Of a stretch of DNA of 64,000 bases, positions 56,292-64,000 are shown one piece after another. The notes below the pieces were generated by a model. That model ran no database searches, was not told the origin of the DNA, and saw nothing but the letters and a program-made list of their open reading frames with translations. Both the position numbers and the translations under genes were made by a program. The first letter of the stretch is position 1, and each line of letters opens with the position of its first letter. Source of the DNA: Halomonas cerina (GTDB lineage Bacteria; Pseudomonadota; Gammaproteobacteria; Pseudomonadales; Halomonadaceae); NCBI RefSeq assembly GCF_014192215.1, contig NZ_JACHXP010000014.1:39540-103539 (forward strand). The letters are read 5' to 3'.

Positions 56292-57644
56292 CTAAAGCAG
56301 GAAAAGGGTGGCCAGGCCCAGGAAGGCCATGAAGCCGATCACGTCGGTGACCGTGGTCAGGATCACCGACCCAGAAAGGGCCGGGTCGATCCCGGCACGC
56401 TTGAGCATCAGCGGGATCAGAATGCCGGCGATGCCGGCGGCTAGCATGTTGATCACCAGGGCGACGGCGATGACCAGGCCGATGCCCAGGTTCTTGAACC
56501 AGAGCACCGCCAAGACGGCGACCACCAGGGCCCAGAGCAGGCCGTTCAGGGCGGAGATCCCGACCTCCTTGCGCAACAGCCAATTGCTGTTGGTGCGACT
56601 GATCTGGCCCAGGGCCAGGCCGCGGATGGCCAGGGTCAGGGTCTGGCTGCCGGCGATGCCGCCCATGCTGGCGACGATGGGCATCAGCACCGCCAAGGCC
56701 ACCAGTTGGTCCAAGGCCGCCTCGAAGCGGCCGATCACCCAGGCGGCGAGAAAGGCGGTGAGCAGGTTGATACCGAGCCAGATCGCCCGGCGCTTGGCGC
56801 TGGGCAGGATCGGGGCGAAGAGGTCCTCCTCCTCGTTCAGGCCGGCCATGTTCATCAGCGCTTGCTCGGAGTCATCGCGGATCACGTCGACGATGTCGTC
56901 GATCACGATGCGGCCCAGCAGCAGACCGTCTTCGTCGACGACCGGGGCCGAGACCAGGTCGTGGGTCTGAAAGAGGGTCGCCACGTCACGGGACTTCATG
57001 GTCACCTTGATGCTGTCCACCTCGGTGTCCATCAGGTCGGCCACGGCCCGCTCCTGATCGCTGGCCACCAGGCGAGAAAGCGGCAGCACGCCGACGAAGC
57101 GCCCGTTGCGGTCCACCACCATCAGGGTATGGGTATTGTCGGGTACGCTCTCCTTCCAGCGCAGGAAGCGCTGCACCGTCTCCAGGCTGACATCCGCGCG
57201 CACGGCAATGGTATCGGTGCGCATCAGGCGGCCGGCGCTGTCCTCCTCGAAGGAGAGGGTCTCCTCGAGTCGGCTACGCTGCAGCGCATCCATGGAGCGC
57301 AGCATGTCCTCGGCCACCTGCTGGGGCAGGTCCTCGAAGAGCTCGGCCAGATCCGCGGTATCCAGGCCGGCCGTGGCCGCCACGATCTCGTGGTGATCCA
57401 TGTCGTCGATCAGGGTGCTGCGCACCTCGTCATGCACATGCAGCAGCACCTCGCCATCCACTTCCTGGGGCACGCGCTCCCAGAGGCGGATGCGTTCGTT
57501 AGGTGGCATGGACTCCAGCAGCAGGGCGACCTCGGCGGGCTCCAGATCGGCGATCACATCGTCGACCTGTTCCAGCTCCTCCTTCTCCAGGGCCAGGTGA
57601 ATCCGCGACAGGCGGTGCTCCAGCGTCTCGGTGGTGTCGGTCAT
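56292..57644 (-). CDS. mgtE: Magnesium transporter MgtE
   Basis: This 450-residue Mg2+ channel has a cytosolic N-domain (~10-130), a CBS pair (~135-260, RLMRTDTIAVRADVSLE) and five C-terminal membrane helices including ALVLMPIVASMGGIAGSQT-like MPIVASMGGIAGSQTLTLA. Mg2+ binding to the CBS/N domains closes the pore. I choose the ATG at 57644 behind AGGGAG. It diverges from pyrD, and the stop lies near the gdhB hairpin. Confidence 0.95.
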   Translation of the reverse strand: MTDTTETLEHRLSRIHLALEKEELEQVDDVIADLEPAEVALLLESMPPNERIRLWERVPQEVDGEVLLHVHDEVRSTLIDDMDHHEIVAATAGLDTADLAELFEDLPQQVAEDMLRSMDALQRSRLEETLSFEEDSAGRLMRTDTIAVRADVSLETVQRFLRWKESVPDNTHTLMVVDRNGRFVGVLPLSRLVASDQERAVADLMDTEVDSIKVTMKSRDVATLFQTHDLVSAPVVDEDGLLLGRIVIDDIVDVIRDDSEQALMNMAGLNEEEDLFAPILPSAKRRAIWLGINLLTAFLAAWVIGRFEAALDQLVALAVLMPIVASMGGIAGSQTLTLAIRGLALGQISRTNSNWLLRKEVGISALNGLLWALVVAVLAVLWFKNLGIGLVIAVALVINMLAAGIAGILIPLMLKRAGIDPALSGSVILTTVTDVIGFMAFLGLATLFLL

Positions 57645-57896
57645 CTCATCTCCCTGGCGTCGTGCCGTCGAGGCTGACAACGGTTCTCGTCATTGGCCTG
57701 CGTTAGGCATGCGTTTGCCTCGACAAGTAGACCATAAAAGGGGCACTTCATGGCAGGCGGCAGCGACCGCCATCACGTCCCACGCCAGGCTCCGACACCG
57801 CGACTCGCCCCTACCCCGCATCCCTTGACGGGATGCGTCGTCATGCGCCGGGCGCGCTGGTATACTCCAGCCGCCGTCAGACCGCCAGGAGATGCC

Positions 57897-58922
57897 ATGT
57901 ATTCGCTTGCCCGTTCGCTGCTCTTTCGTCTCGAGGCCGAGAAGGCTCACGGGGTGGCACTCTCGGCGCTGGACCTGGCCCAGCGGCTGGGGGTGGCGGG
58001 ATGCGTCGGGGGGCAACGGGTCGAGGACCCGGTGGAGCTGATGGGTCTGCGGTTCCCCAACCGGGTCGGCCTGGCTGCGGGCCTGGACAAGAACGCCGAC
58101 CACTTGGAGGCGTTGGGCACGTTGGGCTTCGGCTTCGTCGAGGTAGGGACGGTGACACCCCGTCCCCAGGACGGCAACCCTCGGCCTCGCCTGTTTCGTT
58201 TACCGGAACAGGAGGCCATCATCAATCGCATGGGCTTCAACAATGCCGGCGTGGATCACCTGGTCGAGCGCGTCAGGCAGGTCCGTTTCGATGGCGTGAT
58301 CGGGATCAACATCGGCAAGAACCTCACCACGCCGGTGGAGCGGGCCGTGGACGATTACCTGATCTGTCTGGGCAAGGTGCATCCCTATGCCCATTACGTG
58401 ACGGTGAATATCTCCTCGCCGAATACCCCGGGACTTCGTAACCTGCAGTTCGGTGCCCATCTCGATACGCTGCTGGGAACGCTGCGCGAGGCAGGCAGTC
58501 GGTTGGATCGTGACGCCGGTCGGCGGGTGCCCCTGGCGGTGAAGATCGCCCCCGACATGACGCTGGACGAGGTAGCCCTGGTCGCCCGGGCGCTGGCGGA
58601 CAACGGCATCGATGCGGTCATCGCCACCAATACCACCGTCTCCCGCGAAGCGGTGACCGGACTTCCTCATGCCGACGAGCAGGGCGGGCTATCGGGACGT
58701 CCGCTGTTCGAGCCGTCCAATGCGGTGGTTCGTGAGCTGCGCCGCCACCTGCCTACGCTGCCCATCATCGGGGTGGGGGGCATCGACAGCGCCGAGACGG
58801 CCGTGGCCAAGGTCGAGGCCGGTGCCGACCTGGTCCAGCTCTATTCGGGGTTCATCTACCGGGGGCCGGCGCTGGTGGGGGAGTGCGCCCGAGCCCTGAA
58901 GGCCCATGGTGACAAGGCCTGA
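57897..58922 (+). CDS. pyrD: Dihydroorotate dehydrogenase, quinone-linked (class 2)
   Basis: This 341-residue membrane-associated enzyme oxidises dihydroorotate in pyrimidine synthesis and passes electrons to quinone. It has the amphipathic N-terminal helix (MYSLARSLLFRLEAEKAH), the FMN segment GLAAGLDKNADH, the catalytic serine in NISSPNTPGLR and IIGVGGIDSAETA. The start at 57897 follows CAGGAGA; the upstream extension is not conserved. A TATACT lies 31 bp upstream and could be the -10. Confidence 0.96.
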   Translation: MYSLARSLLFRLEAEKAHGVALSALDLAQRLGVAGCVGGQRVEDPVELMGLRFPNRVGLAAGLDKNADHLEALGTLGFGFVEVGTVTPRPQDGNPRPRLFRLPEQEAIINRMGFNNAGVDHLVERVRQVRFDGVIGINIGKNLTTPVERAVDDYLICLGKVHPYAHYVTVNISSPNTPGLRNLQFGAHLDTLLGTLREAGSRLDRDAGRRVPLAVKIAPDMTLDEVALVARALADNGIDAVIATNTTVSREAVTGLPHADEQGGLSGRPLFEPSNAVVRELRRHLPTLPIIGVGGIDSAETAVAKVEAGADLVQLYSGFIYRGPALVGECARALKAHGDKA

Positions 58923-58933
58923 AGGGCAAACGC

Positions 58934-58961
58934 AAAAAGCCCATGGCTATGCCATGGGCTT
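58934..58961 (-). terminator. Terminator of rmf on the minus strand
   Basis: The 11-bp stem AAGCCCATGGC/GCCATGGGCTT with loop TAT is followed on the minus strand by TTT. It ends the rmf transcript and lies after pyrD on the plus strand. Confidence 0.85.
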
Positions 58962-59016
58962 GATAGAATCGCCAGTTCGTCTGACGGTGGGTGATGGGCC
59001 CGAGTATGAAAAAGGG

Positions 59017-59223
59017 TCACACCACCATGGGGTTCTTGTGAATGCCGGAGACCCCTGTCATGCCGGCCCATTGATCCCCACGACCTTCACGCCAACCGCT
59101 CATCCAGTACTCGCGTAGATTGATATCCTGACTCGGACATTCATCGCGGGAACGACCCGAGAGACCTGCCTTGTACCCATGGACATAGGCACGCTGGAAG
59201 CGATCACGTTTCTGTCGTTTCAT
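59017..59223 (-). CDS. rmf: Ribosome modulation factor
   Basis: This 68-residue basic protein begins MKRQKRDRFQRAYVHGYKAG, very close to E. coli RMF, and contains SRDECPSQDINLREYWMSGW. RMF dimerises 70S ribosomes into 100S particles in stationary phase. The C-terminus is longer than in E. coli (55 residues). An ATG at 59280 extends the frame but is not canonical. It has its own predicted promoter and terminator. Confidence 0.95.
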   Translation of the reverse strand: MKRQKRDRFQRAYVHGYKAGLSGRSRDECPSQDINLREYWMSGWREGRGDQWAGMTGVSGIHKNPMVV

Positions 59224-59278
59224 TGGACTACCTCTTGATGAAGGTACCGACAAGAACTCGACCTCGAGATCGGAGTTC

Positions 59279-59284
59279 ATTATG
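59279..59284 (-). promoter_or_regulatory. Candidate -10 element of rmf
   Basis: CATAAT on the minus strand lies ~56 bp upstream of the rmf start; a -35 is not clear, which would fit a sigma-S type promoter. Between here and rlmKL (59285-59492) I see no other feature. Confidence 0.35.
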
Positions 59285-59492
59285 CCCGGACTCCCGTGGC
59301 AAAGTGACAGCAGGCAAGTGGCCTCCGTGCACTCAAACAGGATCCGTCAACAAAAACGCATGCGTTCTTCAGTAGCTACTGAGTCATTGATAGCCCAACT
59401 GGCATGCCATTGTCGACCGACGATTTGTAACAGGGCGTTCACGCGAGCGTCACCCTCAACACTCGCCCCGGCACCATGCCGATGGACCTCTC

Positions 59493-61682
59493 ATGACTGA
59501 TATACACGCTTCCGTCCCTCTCGCCTTCCTGGCCACTTGCCCCAAGGGCATCGAACTGCTGCTGGCCGATGAGCTGGCCAGGCTGGGGGCCGAGCCGGGC
59601 AAGACCACGGTTGCCGGCGTCCACTTTCGGGCCAGCTTGGCCTGCGCCTATCGCATCTGCCTGTGGTCGCGGCTGGCCAACCGGGTCATCCTCTGTCTGG
59701 TGCGCGAGGAGGGCGTCGAGCATCCCGACCGGGTCCGCTCGGCCACGGCGGCCATCGACTGGCGGGCGCATCTCGGTCCAGGGCGCAGCCTGGCTGTTGA
59801 CTTCCATGGCCGCTCCGAGCAGATCCGTCATACCCGCTTCGGCGCCCAGACGGTCAAGGATGGCGTGGTGGATCGCCTGCAGGCGGAGGGCGCGCCGCGA
59901 CCGAACGTGGATACCCGGTCGCCGGATCTGCGACTCTATGCTCACCTGCATCGGGGGCGCTTGCTGCTGGGGGTGGACCTGTCCGGCGACAGCCTGCATC
60001 GGCGCGGCTATCGTCGCGACGTGGGCCATGCCCCGCTCAAGGAGAACCTGGCTGCCGCCCTGCTGATCCGCGCCGGCTGGCCTGAGCTGGCCCGTCAGGG
60101 CGCGCCGCTGGTCGACCCGTTGTGCGGGGCCGGCACGCTGCTGATCGAGGCGGCGATGATGGCCGCCGACATGGCCCCCAACCTGCAGCGCGAGTGCTTC
60201 GGTTTCCATGGCTGGGCCGGTCATGACGAGGCCGGCTGGCGCGAGCTCAAGCGCGAGGCCGAGGCCCGGGCGAGCATCGGCCGCAAGCGCTGTCGCTCGC
60301 GGCTCTTCGGCTTCGACCGAAGCCCGCCGGCCCTCGCGGCGGCCAAGGCCAATGCCATGCGTGCCGGCATCCCGGCCCTGATCACCCTGACCGGTGCCGG
60401 GGTAAGCCAGCTCGAGCGACCGGCACAGCTGTCGGAGACGACCCGGGGACTGGTGATCACCAATCCGCCCTATGGCGAGCGGCTCGGTGAGTTGCCCGAA
60501 CTGGTCGGGCTCTACGGCGAGCTGGGCAAGCGGGTGAAGGCCGCCTTTCCCGGCTGGCGGTTGGCCATGTTCACCGCCAACCCGGACCTCGGCCACCGCC
60601 TCGGCCTGCGAGCCACCAAGCACTATTCGCTGAAGAACGGGCCTCTGGACGCACGGCTGCTGCTGATGGAGGTCCCGGAGGACGAGGCCGGGGCCGGCGG
60701 CGAGGCGACGCAGGCTTCGACGTCGGCACCGCGCTCCGAGGGGGCCCAGATGTTCGCCAACCGGCTGGACAAGAACCGCAAGCGGCTGAAGAAGTGGCTC
60801 AAGCGCTCCGGCGAATCCTGCTACCGGCTCTATGACGCCGACATGCCGGAGTACGCCTTGGCCATCGATGTCTATGGCGACCATGTCCATGTGCAGGAAT
60901 ATGCCCCGCCCCGTTCCGTCGAGGCGGCCCAGGCGCAGAAGCGCCTCTTCGATGCGCTCTCGGTGATCCCGGACGTACTGGACGTCGACCCCGCGCGGGT
61001 GGTGGTCAAGCGTCGCGAACGCCAGACCGGCAAGGGGCAGTACGAGAAGCAGGCGAGCCGCGGCGAGCGCTTCGCGGTAAGGGAAGGCCATGCCCGGCTG
61101 TGGGTGAACCTGCATGACTACCTGGACACCGGGCTCTTCCTCGACCACCGGCCGGTGCGGCGCCGGTTGGCGGAGATGGCGCCCGGTAAGCGCTTCCTGA
61201 ACCTCTTCTGCTATACCGCCAGTGCCACCGTGCAGGCGGCGCTGGGAGGCGCGGCCGACAGCGTCAGTGTCGATCTCTCCAATACCTACCTCGACTGGGC
61301 GCGGGACAACTTCGTTCTGAATCGTCTCGATCCGTCCCGTCACCGCGTGGTCCGTGACGACTGCCAGCACTGGCTGGAGACCGCCGGCGGCCAGTTCGAC
61401 CTGATCTTCATGGACCCGCCGACCTTCTCCAACTCCAAGCGGATGGACGGCACCCTGGACGTGCAGCGCGACCACGGCCGCCTGGTACGCCTGGCCATGG
61501 CCCGGCTGGCACCGGGCGGCACCCTGGTGTTCTCCAACAACCAGCGGCGCTTTTGCCTCGACGAGGACCTGACGGCCGAGTTCTGGGTCGAGGAGATCTC
61601 GGCGAAGACCTTCGACCCGGATTTCAGCCGACGCCCAAGCCTCCATCATGTATTTCTGATTCGACACCGGGAGGGCGCATGA
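59493..61682 (+). CDS. rlmL: Bifunctional 23S rRNA methyltransferase RlmKL
   Basis: This 729-residue protein joins RlmL (m2G2445; THUMP domain at the start and NPPYGERLGELPEL) to RlmK (m7G2069; a Rossmann domain with LFCYTASATVQAALGGAA and DPPTFSNSKRM). The fused form matches E. coli RlmKL (702 residues). A low-complexity linker of ~30 residues (EAGAGGEATQAST) separates the halves. The next gene overlaps the stop by ATGA. Confidence 0.96.
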   Translation: MTDIHASVPLAFLATCPKGIELLLADELARLGAEPGKTTVAGVHFRASLACAYRICLWSRLANRVILCLVREEGVEHPDRVRSATAAIDWRAHLGPGRSLAVDFHGRSEQIRHTRFGAQTVKDGVVDRLQAEGAPRPNVDTRSPDLRLYAHLHRGRLLLGVDLSGDSLHRRGYRRDVGHAPLKENLAAALLIRAGWPELARQGAPLVDPLCGAGTLLIEAAMMAADMAPNLQRECFGFHGWAGHDEAGWRELKREAEARASIGRKRCRSRLFGFDRSPPALAAAKANAMRAGIPALITLTGAGVSQLERPAQLSETTRGLVITNPPYGERLGELPELVGLYGELGKRVKAAFPGWRLAMFTANPDLGHRLGLRATKHYSLKNGPLDARLLLMEVPEDEAGAGGEATQASTSAPRSEGAQMFANRLDKNRKRLKKWLKRSGESCYRLYDADMPEYALAIDVYGDHVHVQEYAPPRSVEAAQAQKRLFDALSVIPDVLDVDPARVVVKRRERQTGKGQYEKQASRGERFAVREGHARLWVNLHDYLDTGLFLDHRPVRRRLAEMAPGKRFLNLFCYTASATVQAALGGAADSVSVDLSNTYLDWARDNFVLNRLDPSRHRVVRDDCQHWLETAGGQFDLIFMDPPTFSNSKRMDGTLDVQRDHGRLVRLAMARLAPGGTLVFSNNQRRFCLDEDLTAEFWVEEISAKTFDPDFSRRPSLHHVFLIRHREGA

Positions 61683-62035
61683 TCCGGCTGAGGCTCTATA
61701 CCACCCTGGGCTGTCATCTCTGCGAGCAGCTCGAGGCGCTGCTGGCCACCCTGATGGCCGTCGAGTATCGCCTGGACAGAATCGAGATCAGCGAGGACGA
61801 TGGCCTGGTCGAGCGCTACGGGGTGCGCATCCCGGTGCTGGTGGATGCCCGGGGCGATGAGCTGGAGCGGGGCTTTATGCCCGAGCGCCTGGCCGGGTGG
61901 CTGGCGGCGCGGGGCTGGCGGGACGAGGCGGCCTGGCATCGGTTGCAGCGGCCGCTCGGCGAGGAGGTGGTAGCGGGCGAGCCAGAGCCGGCAAGGGGCG
62001 CGACGCGGCGCGGCGGGCGGCGCTACCTGGGATGA
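61679..62035 (+). CDS. Glutaredoxin-like protein (DUF836)
   Basis: This 118-residue protein has a thioredoxin-fold start with the CxxC motif TLGCHLCEQLEALL and the cis-proline RIPVLVD. A C-terminal basic extension of ~30 residues is variable. It overlaps rlmKL by four bases and is probably translated with it. The reductase partner is unknown. Confidence 0.85.
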   Translation: MIRLRLYTTLGCHLCEQLEALLATLMAVEYRLDRIEISEDDGLVERYGVRIPVLVDARGDELERGFMPERLAGWLAARGWRDEAAWHRLQRPLGEEVVAGEPEPARGATRRGGRRYLG

Positions 62036-62075
62036 TGATCAGGCGCCGGACCGGCATCCTATTGCGCGCTGGGCG

Positions 62076-62357
62076 CTACAGCGCGTCCAGCAGCGAGAGC
62101 TGGCGGACGGCGTCGCGCCCCTCGGGACTGTGGTCGTCCACCTCCAGCACCTTGTGGAAGCCCCGGGAGGCCTGGATGGTGGCCTCGTCGTCCAGCCACA
62201 TCCTGGCCTGGTCATGGGTGTCGGCGAGCTGGTGCTTAAGGCCGCCGAACTGGGTGCCGATCTGCCCCCAGGCGCGGCTGAAGATCCAGTCGCCGAACAT
62301 GTCCTGGTGCACATGCACCAGCACATAGTCATGGTCGGTTTCCCAGCGGACGATCAC
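62076..62357 (-). CDS. WGR-domain-like small protein
   Basis: This 93-residue protein has the WGR pattern: MIVRWETDHDYVLVHVHQDM, DWIFSRAWGQIGTQFGG, and a following helix. WGR domains bind nucleic acids and occur in PARPs and bacterial regulators. The start is a GTG at 62357 behind AGGGAG. It converges on the glutaredoxin-like gene and diverges from pdxB. Function unknown. Confidence 0.7.
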   Translation of the reverse strand: MIVRWETDHDYVLVHVHQDMFGDWIFSRAWGQIGTQFGGLKHQLADTHDQARMWLDDEATIQASRGFHKVLEVDDHSPEGRDAVRQLSLLDAL

Positions 62358-62460
62358 GGCGGCTCCCTGTCGGCAGGCGCCGCCAGTAGGGCGGCGCTTC
62401 GGTGCTGGCGCCTATTGTAAGCGCTCACGCTGCCCGGACAAGCCATGTTATCCCTACCCA

Positions 62461-62609
62461 GGACAATTGCAGTTGGGTCTAGCGAGGGGCGCCGGGGACA
62501 GGTCGAAGAGGGGGTCCTACGCCATGGATGGCGTCGGTAGCGCCCAGGGAGGGGTTCATAGCGCCCCCTCGCAGACCTGTCGACGGATCAGCCCCTAACT
62601 GCGATAGCC
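62461..62609 (-). repeat. Structured intergenic repeat, copy C (long form)
   Basis: In reverse orientation this copy begins with the same end CTGCGATAGCC (62599-62609) as copy A and contains the hairpin ACGCCA/TGGCGT with loop TGGA (62519-62534). The arms GACAGGTCTGCGAGGGGG and its partner pair like those of copies A and B with compensatory differences. The other end is degenerate. It lies 28 bp upstream of pdxB. Confidence 0.8.
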
Positions 62610-62637
62610 CTGATCCCTACGCATCAGGAGTCATCAC

Positions 62638-63798
62638 ATGAGAATCATCGTCGATGCCAATGTCCCCACCGCCGAGGCCTGCTTCGGGTCCCTGGGCGAG
62701 GTCGTCTCGGTGCCGGGTCGCGAGATCGACGTGCACACGCTGCGGGATGCCGATGCCCTGGTGATCCGCTCCATCACCCGCCTCGATGCCTCGCTGATCG
62801 AGGCTGCCCTGCAGGCCGGCTCGCGGCTACGCTTCGTCGGTACTTGCACCATCGGCACCGACCATGTCGACCAGGCGGCACTTGCGCACCACGGGATCGC
62901 CTTCGTCAGTGCCCCGGGCTGCAACGCCGAGGCGGTGGTGGACTATGTCCTGGGAAGCCTCTCGACCCTGGCGGAGCGCCAGGGCTGGCGACTCGCCGAG
63001 CGACGGGTCGGCATCGTCGGGGTGGGCAATGTGGGCGGTCGCCTGCTGGGCCGCCTACAAGCGTTGGACATCGAGTGCCTGGCCTGTGATCCACCACGGG
63101 CCGCAGCGGAGAGAAGCGATGGCTTCCATGATCTCGATACCCTGATCGCGGATTGCGACGTGCTCTGCCTGCACACGCCGCTGGTGCATGAGGGGCCCCA
63201 CGCTACCCATCACCTGCTGGATGCCAGGCGCCTCGCCGAACTGGCGCCGGAGACCGTGCTGCTCAATGCCGGGCGCGGTGACTGCGTGGACGGGGCGGCG
63301 CTGCGCCAGCGACTGGCCGGGCGGGGGGACCTGACCGCCGTGTTGGACGTCTGGGAGGAAGAGCCGGCCATCGACGCCGCCCTGCGTGACCTGGCCGAGA
63401 TTGCCACGCCGCATATCGCCGGCTACAGCCTGGACGGCAAATTGCGTGGCACCCATCACATCTATCGGGCCCTGGCCCGGCATGTCGGGCTGCCGGCGCG
63501 ATTGACCCTGGCGGACCTGGCGCCCGCCCCTGCCTTGCCGGCCCTTACCCTGGACGACGGCCTGGCCACCGAGGAAGCCCTGCGTCTGTGCATGCGCGCC
63601 GTCTACGACGTGCGCCGCGACCACGACAGCCTGTGGCGTGAGACCCGCCGCCAAGGGCTGGCCAAGGGCTTCGATGCTTGTCGGACCCGCTATCCACTAC
63701 GCCGAGAGTTCTCGACCCTGGAGGTGACGCTGCGCCCGGGGGCCGAGGAGCTGGGGCCGGTGCTCGAGGGGGCCGGTTTCCGCCTATCGTTGGCTTGA
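62638..63798 (+). CDS. pdxB: Erythronate-4-phosphate dehydrogenase
   Basis: This 386-residue D-isomer-specific 2-hydroxyacid dehydrogenase works in the DXP-independent pyridoxal phosphate pathway. It has the NAD site GIVGVGNVGGRLLGRLQ, the substrate/catalytic segments NAGRGDCVDGAAL and LDVWEEEP, and the PdxB-specific C-terminal dimer domain. The length and the start (MRIIVDANVPTAEACF, behind CAGGAG) fit. The stop codon overlaps a heptamer array. Confidence 0.96.
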   Translation: MRIIVDANVPTAEACFGSLGEVVSVPGREIDVHTLRDADALVIRSITRLDASLIEAALQAGSRLRFVGTCTIGTDHVDQAALAHHGIAFVSAPGCNAEAVVDYVLGSLSTLAERQGWRLAERRVGIVGVGNVGGRLLGRLQALDIECLACDPPRAAAERSDGFHDLDTLIADCDVLCLHTPLVHEGPHATHHLLDARRLAELAPETVLLNAGRGDCVDGAALRQRLAGRGDLTAVLDVWEEEPAIDAALRDLAEIATPHIAGYSLDGKLRGTHHIYRALARHVGLPARLTLADLAPAPALPALTLDDGLATEEALRLCMRAVYDVRRDHDSLWRETRRQGLAKGFDACRTRYPLRREFSTLEVTLRPGAEELGPVLEGAGFRLSLA

Positions 63799-63894
63799 GC
63801 CACGAGCCACGAGCCACGAGCCACGAGCCACGAGCCACGAGCCACGAGCCACGAGATTCGGGCCACGAGATTCGGGCCTCGAGCGGTTGGCAGC
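63797..63894. repeat. Heptanucleotide array, 8 x GAGCCAC plus variant units
   Basis: Eight exact GAGCCAC units start inside the pdxB stop (TGA at 63796-63798). They are followed in the same phase by GAGATTC, GGGCCAC, GAGATTC, GGGCCTC, GAGCGGT and TGGCAGC. Confidence 0.93.
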
Positions 63895-63916
63895 AGGCTT
63901 GAGTTTCACGGAGACT

Positions 63917-64000
63917 GCCCGCAGCCCGCAGCCCGCAGCCCGCAGCCCGCAGCCCGCAGCCCGCAGCCCGCAGCCCGCAGCCCGCAGCCCGCAGCCCGCA
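63917..64000. repeat. Heptanucleotide tandem repeat, at least 12 x GCCCGCA, cut by the window end
   Basis: Twelve exact units run to the last base of the window, so the true length is unknown. On the minus strand the unit is GGGCTGC. It faces the pdxB-side array. Confidence 0.95.

Noticed and set aside
59439..61667. Long minus-strand open frame opposite rlmKL
   Set aside because: It is antisense to a full-length conserved gene with clear motifs; its sequence is low-complexity Gln/Gly/Leu typical of a shadow frame.
63797..64000. CRISPR array
   Set aside because: Units are 7 bp, directly adjacent and without spacers; no cas genes are present.

Overview
The window is GC-rich chromosomal DNA of a gammaproteobacterium, most likely a Halomonas-like member of the Halomonadaceae. 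The evidence is third-position G/C bias in every gene, acidic proteins, a 1613-residue NAD-glutamate dehydrogenase, a ~530-residue isocitrate lyase, and gene orders shared with Pseudomonas (clpS-clpA-infA-bpt-aat-ftsK-lolA-rarA) and E. coli (rluE-nudJ-mnmA-hflD-purB next to icd). The genus is an inference from gene content. Almost all coding sequence is core metabolism and housekeeping; no tRNA, rRNA, prophage or CRISPR array was seen.

Layout. 1-1.4 kb: end of sucC and all of sucD. 1.4-5.2 kb (minus): a complete siaABCD-type phosphatase/kinase/effector/diguanylate cyclase operon. 5.2-10.7 kb: rnb, a universal stress protein with an ANR/FNR-like site, and ycjX-ycjF. 10.7-12.4 kb: an IscB nuclease gene with an upstream omega-RNA region, apparently inserted at the 3' end of an MFS transporter gene. 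13.8-19 kb: small membrane proteins, DUF924, a K+ channel and gabT-gabD. 19-28 kb: a two-domain DUF1266 protein, an NlpC/P60 lipoprotein, periplasmic MsrA, a TVP38/flavin disulfide reductase fusion, a CDP-alcohol phosphatidyltransferase, SlyD and a glycine-zipper lipoprotein. 28-30.5 kb: aceA and a GNAT acetyltransferase. 30.5-37.7 kb: roxA-purB-hflD-mnmA-nudJ-rluE, diverging from icd. 37.9-42.7 kb: the N-degron genes clpS, clpA, bpt and aat around infA. 42.8-51.2 kb: ftsK, lolA, rarA, a hemerythrin-like protein, murI and trmA. 51.4-64 kb: gdhB, mgtE, pyrD, rmf, rlmKL, a glutaredoxin-like gene, a WGR-domain protein and pdxB.

Three non-coding systems stand out. (1) The IscB/omega-RNA locus keeps every catalytic residue, and its predicted guide lies in the end of the neighbouring MFS gene. 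(2) Three copies of a ~115-150 bp intergenic element fold into a long hairpin with compensatory base changes. (3) Seven arrays of 7-bp tandem repeats, with different units that all fit GRGCNNN on one strand, occur at four intergenic sites, and five of them touch or start directly after the stop codon of a gene.

Functional links: sucCD, icd and aceA belong to the TCA and glyoxylate cycles; gabT/gabD and gdhB feed GABA and glutamate carbon into that cycle; mnmA, rluE, trmA, rlmKL, roxA, rmf and infA all act on tRNA, ribosomes or translation initiation.
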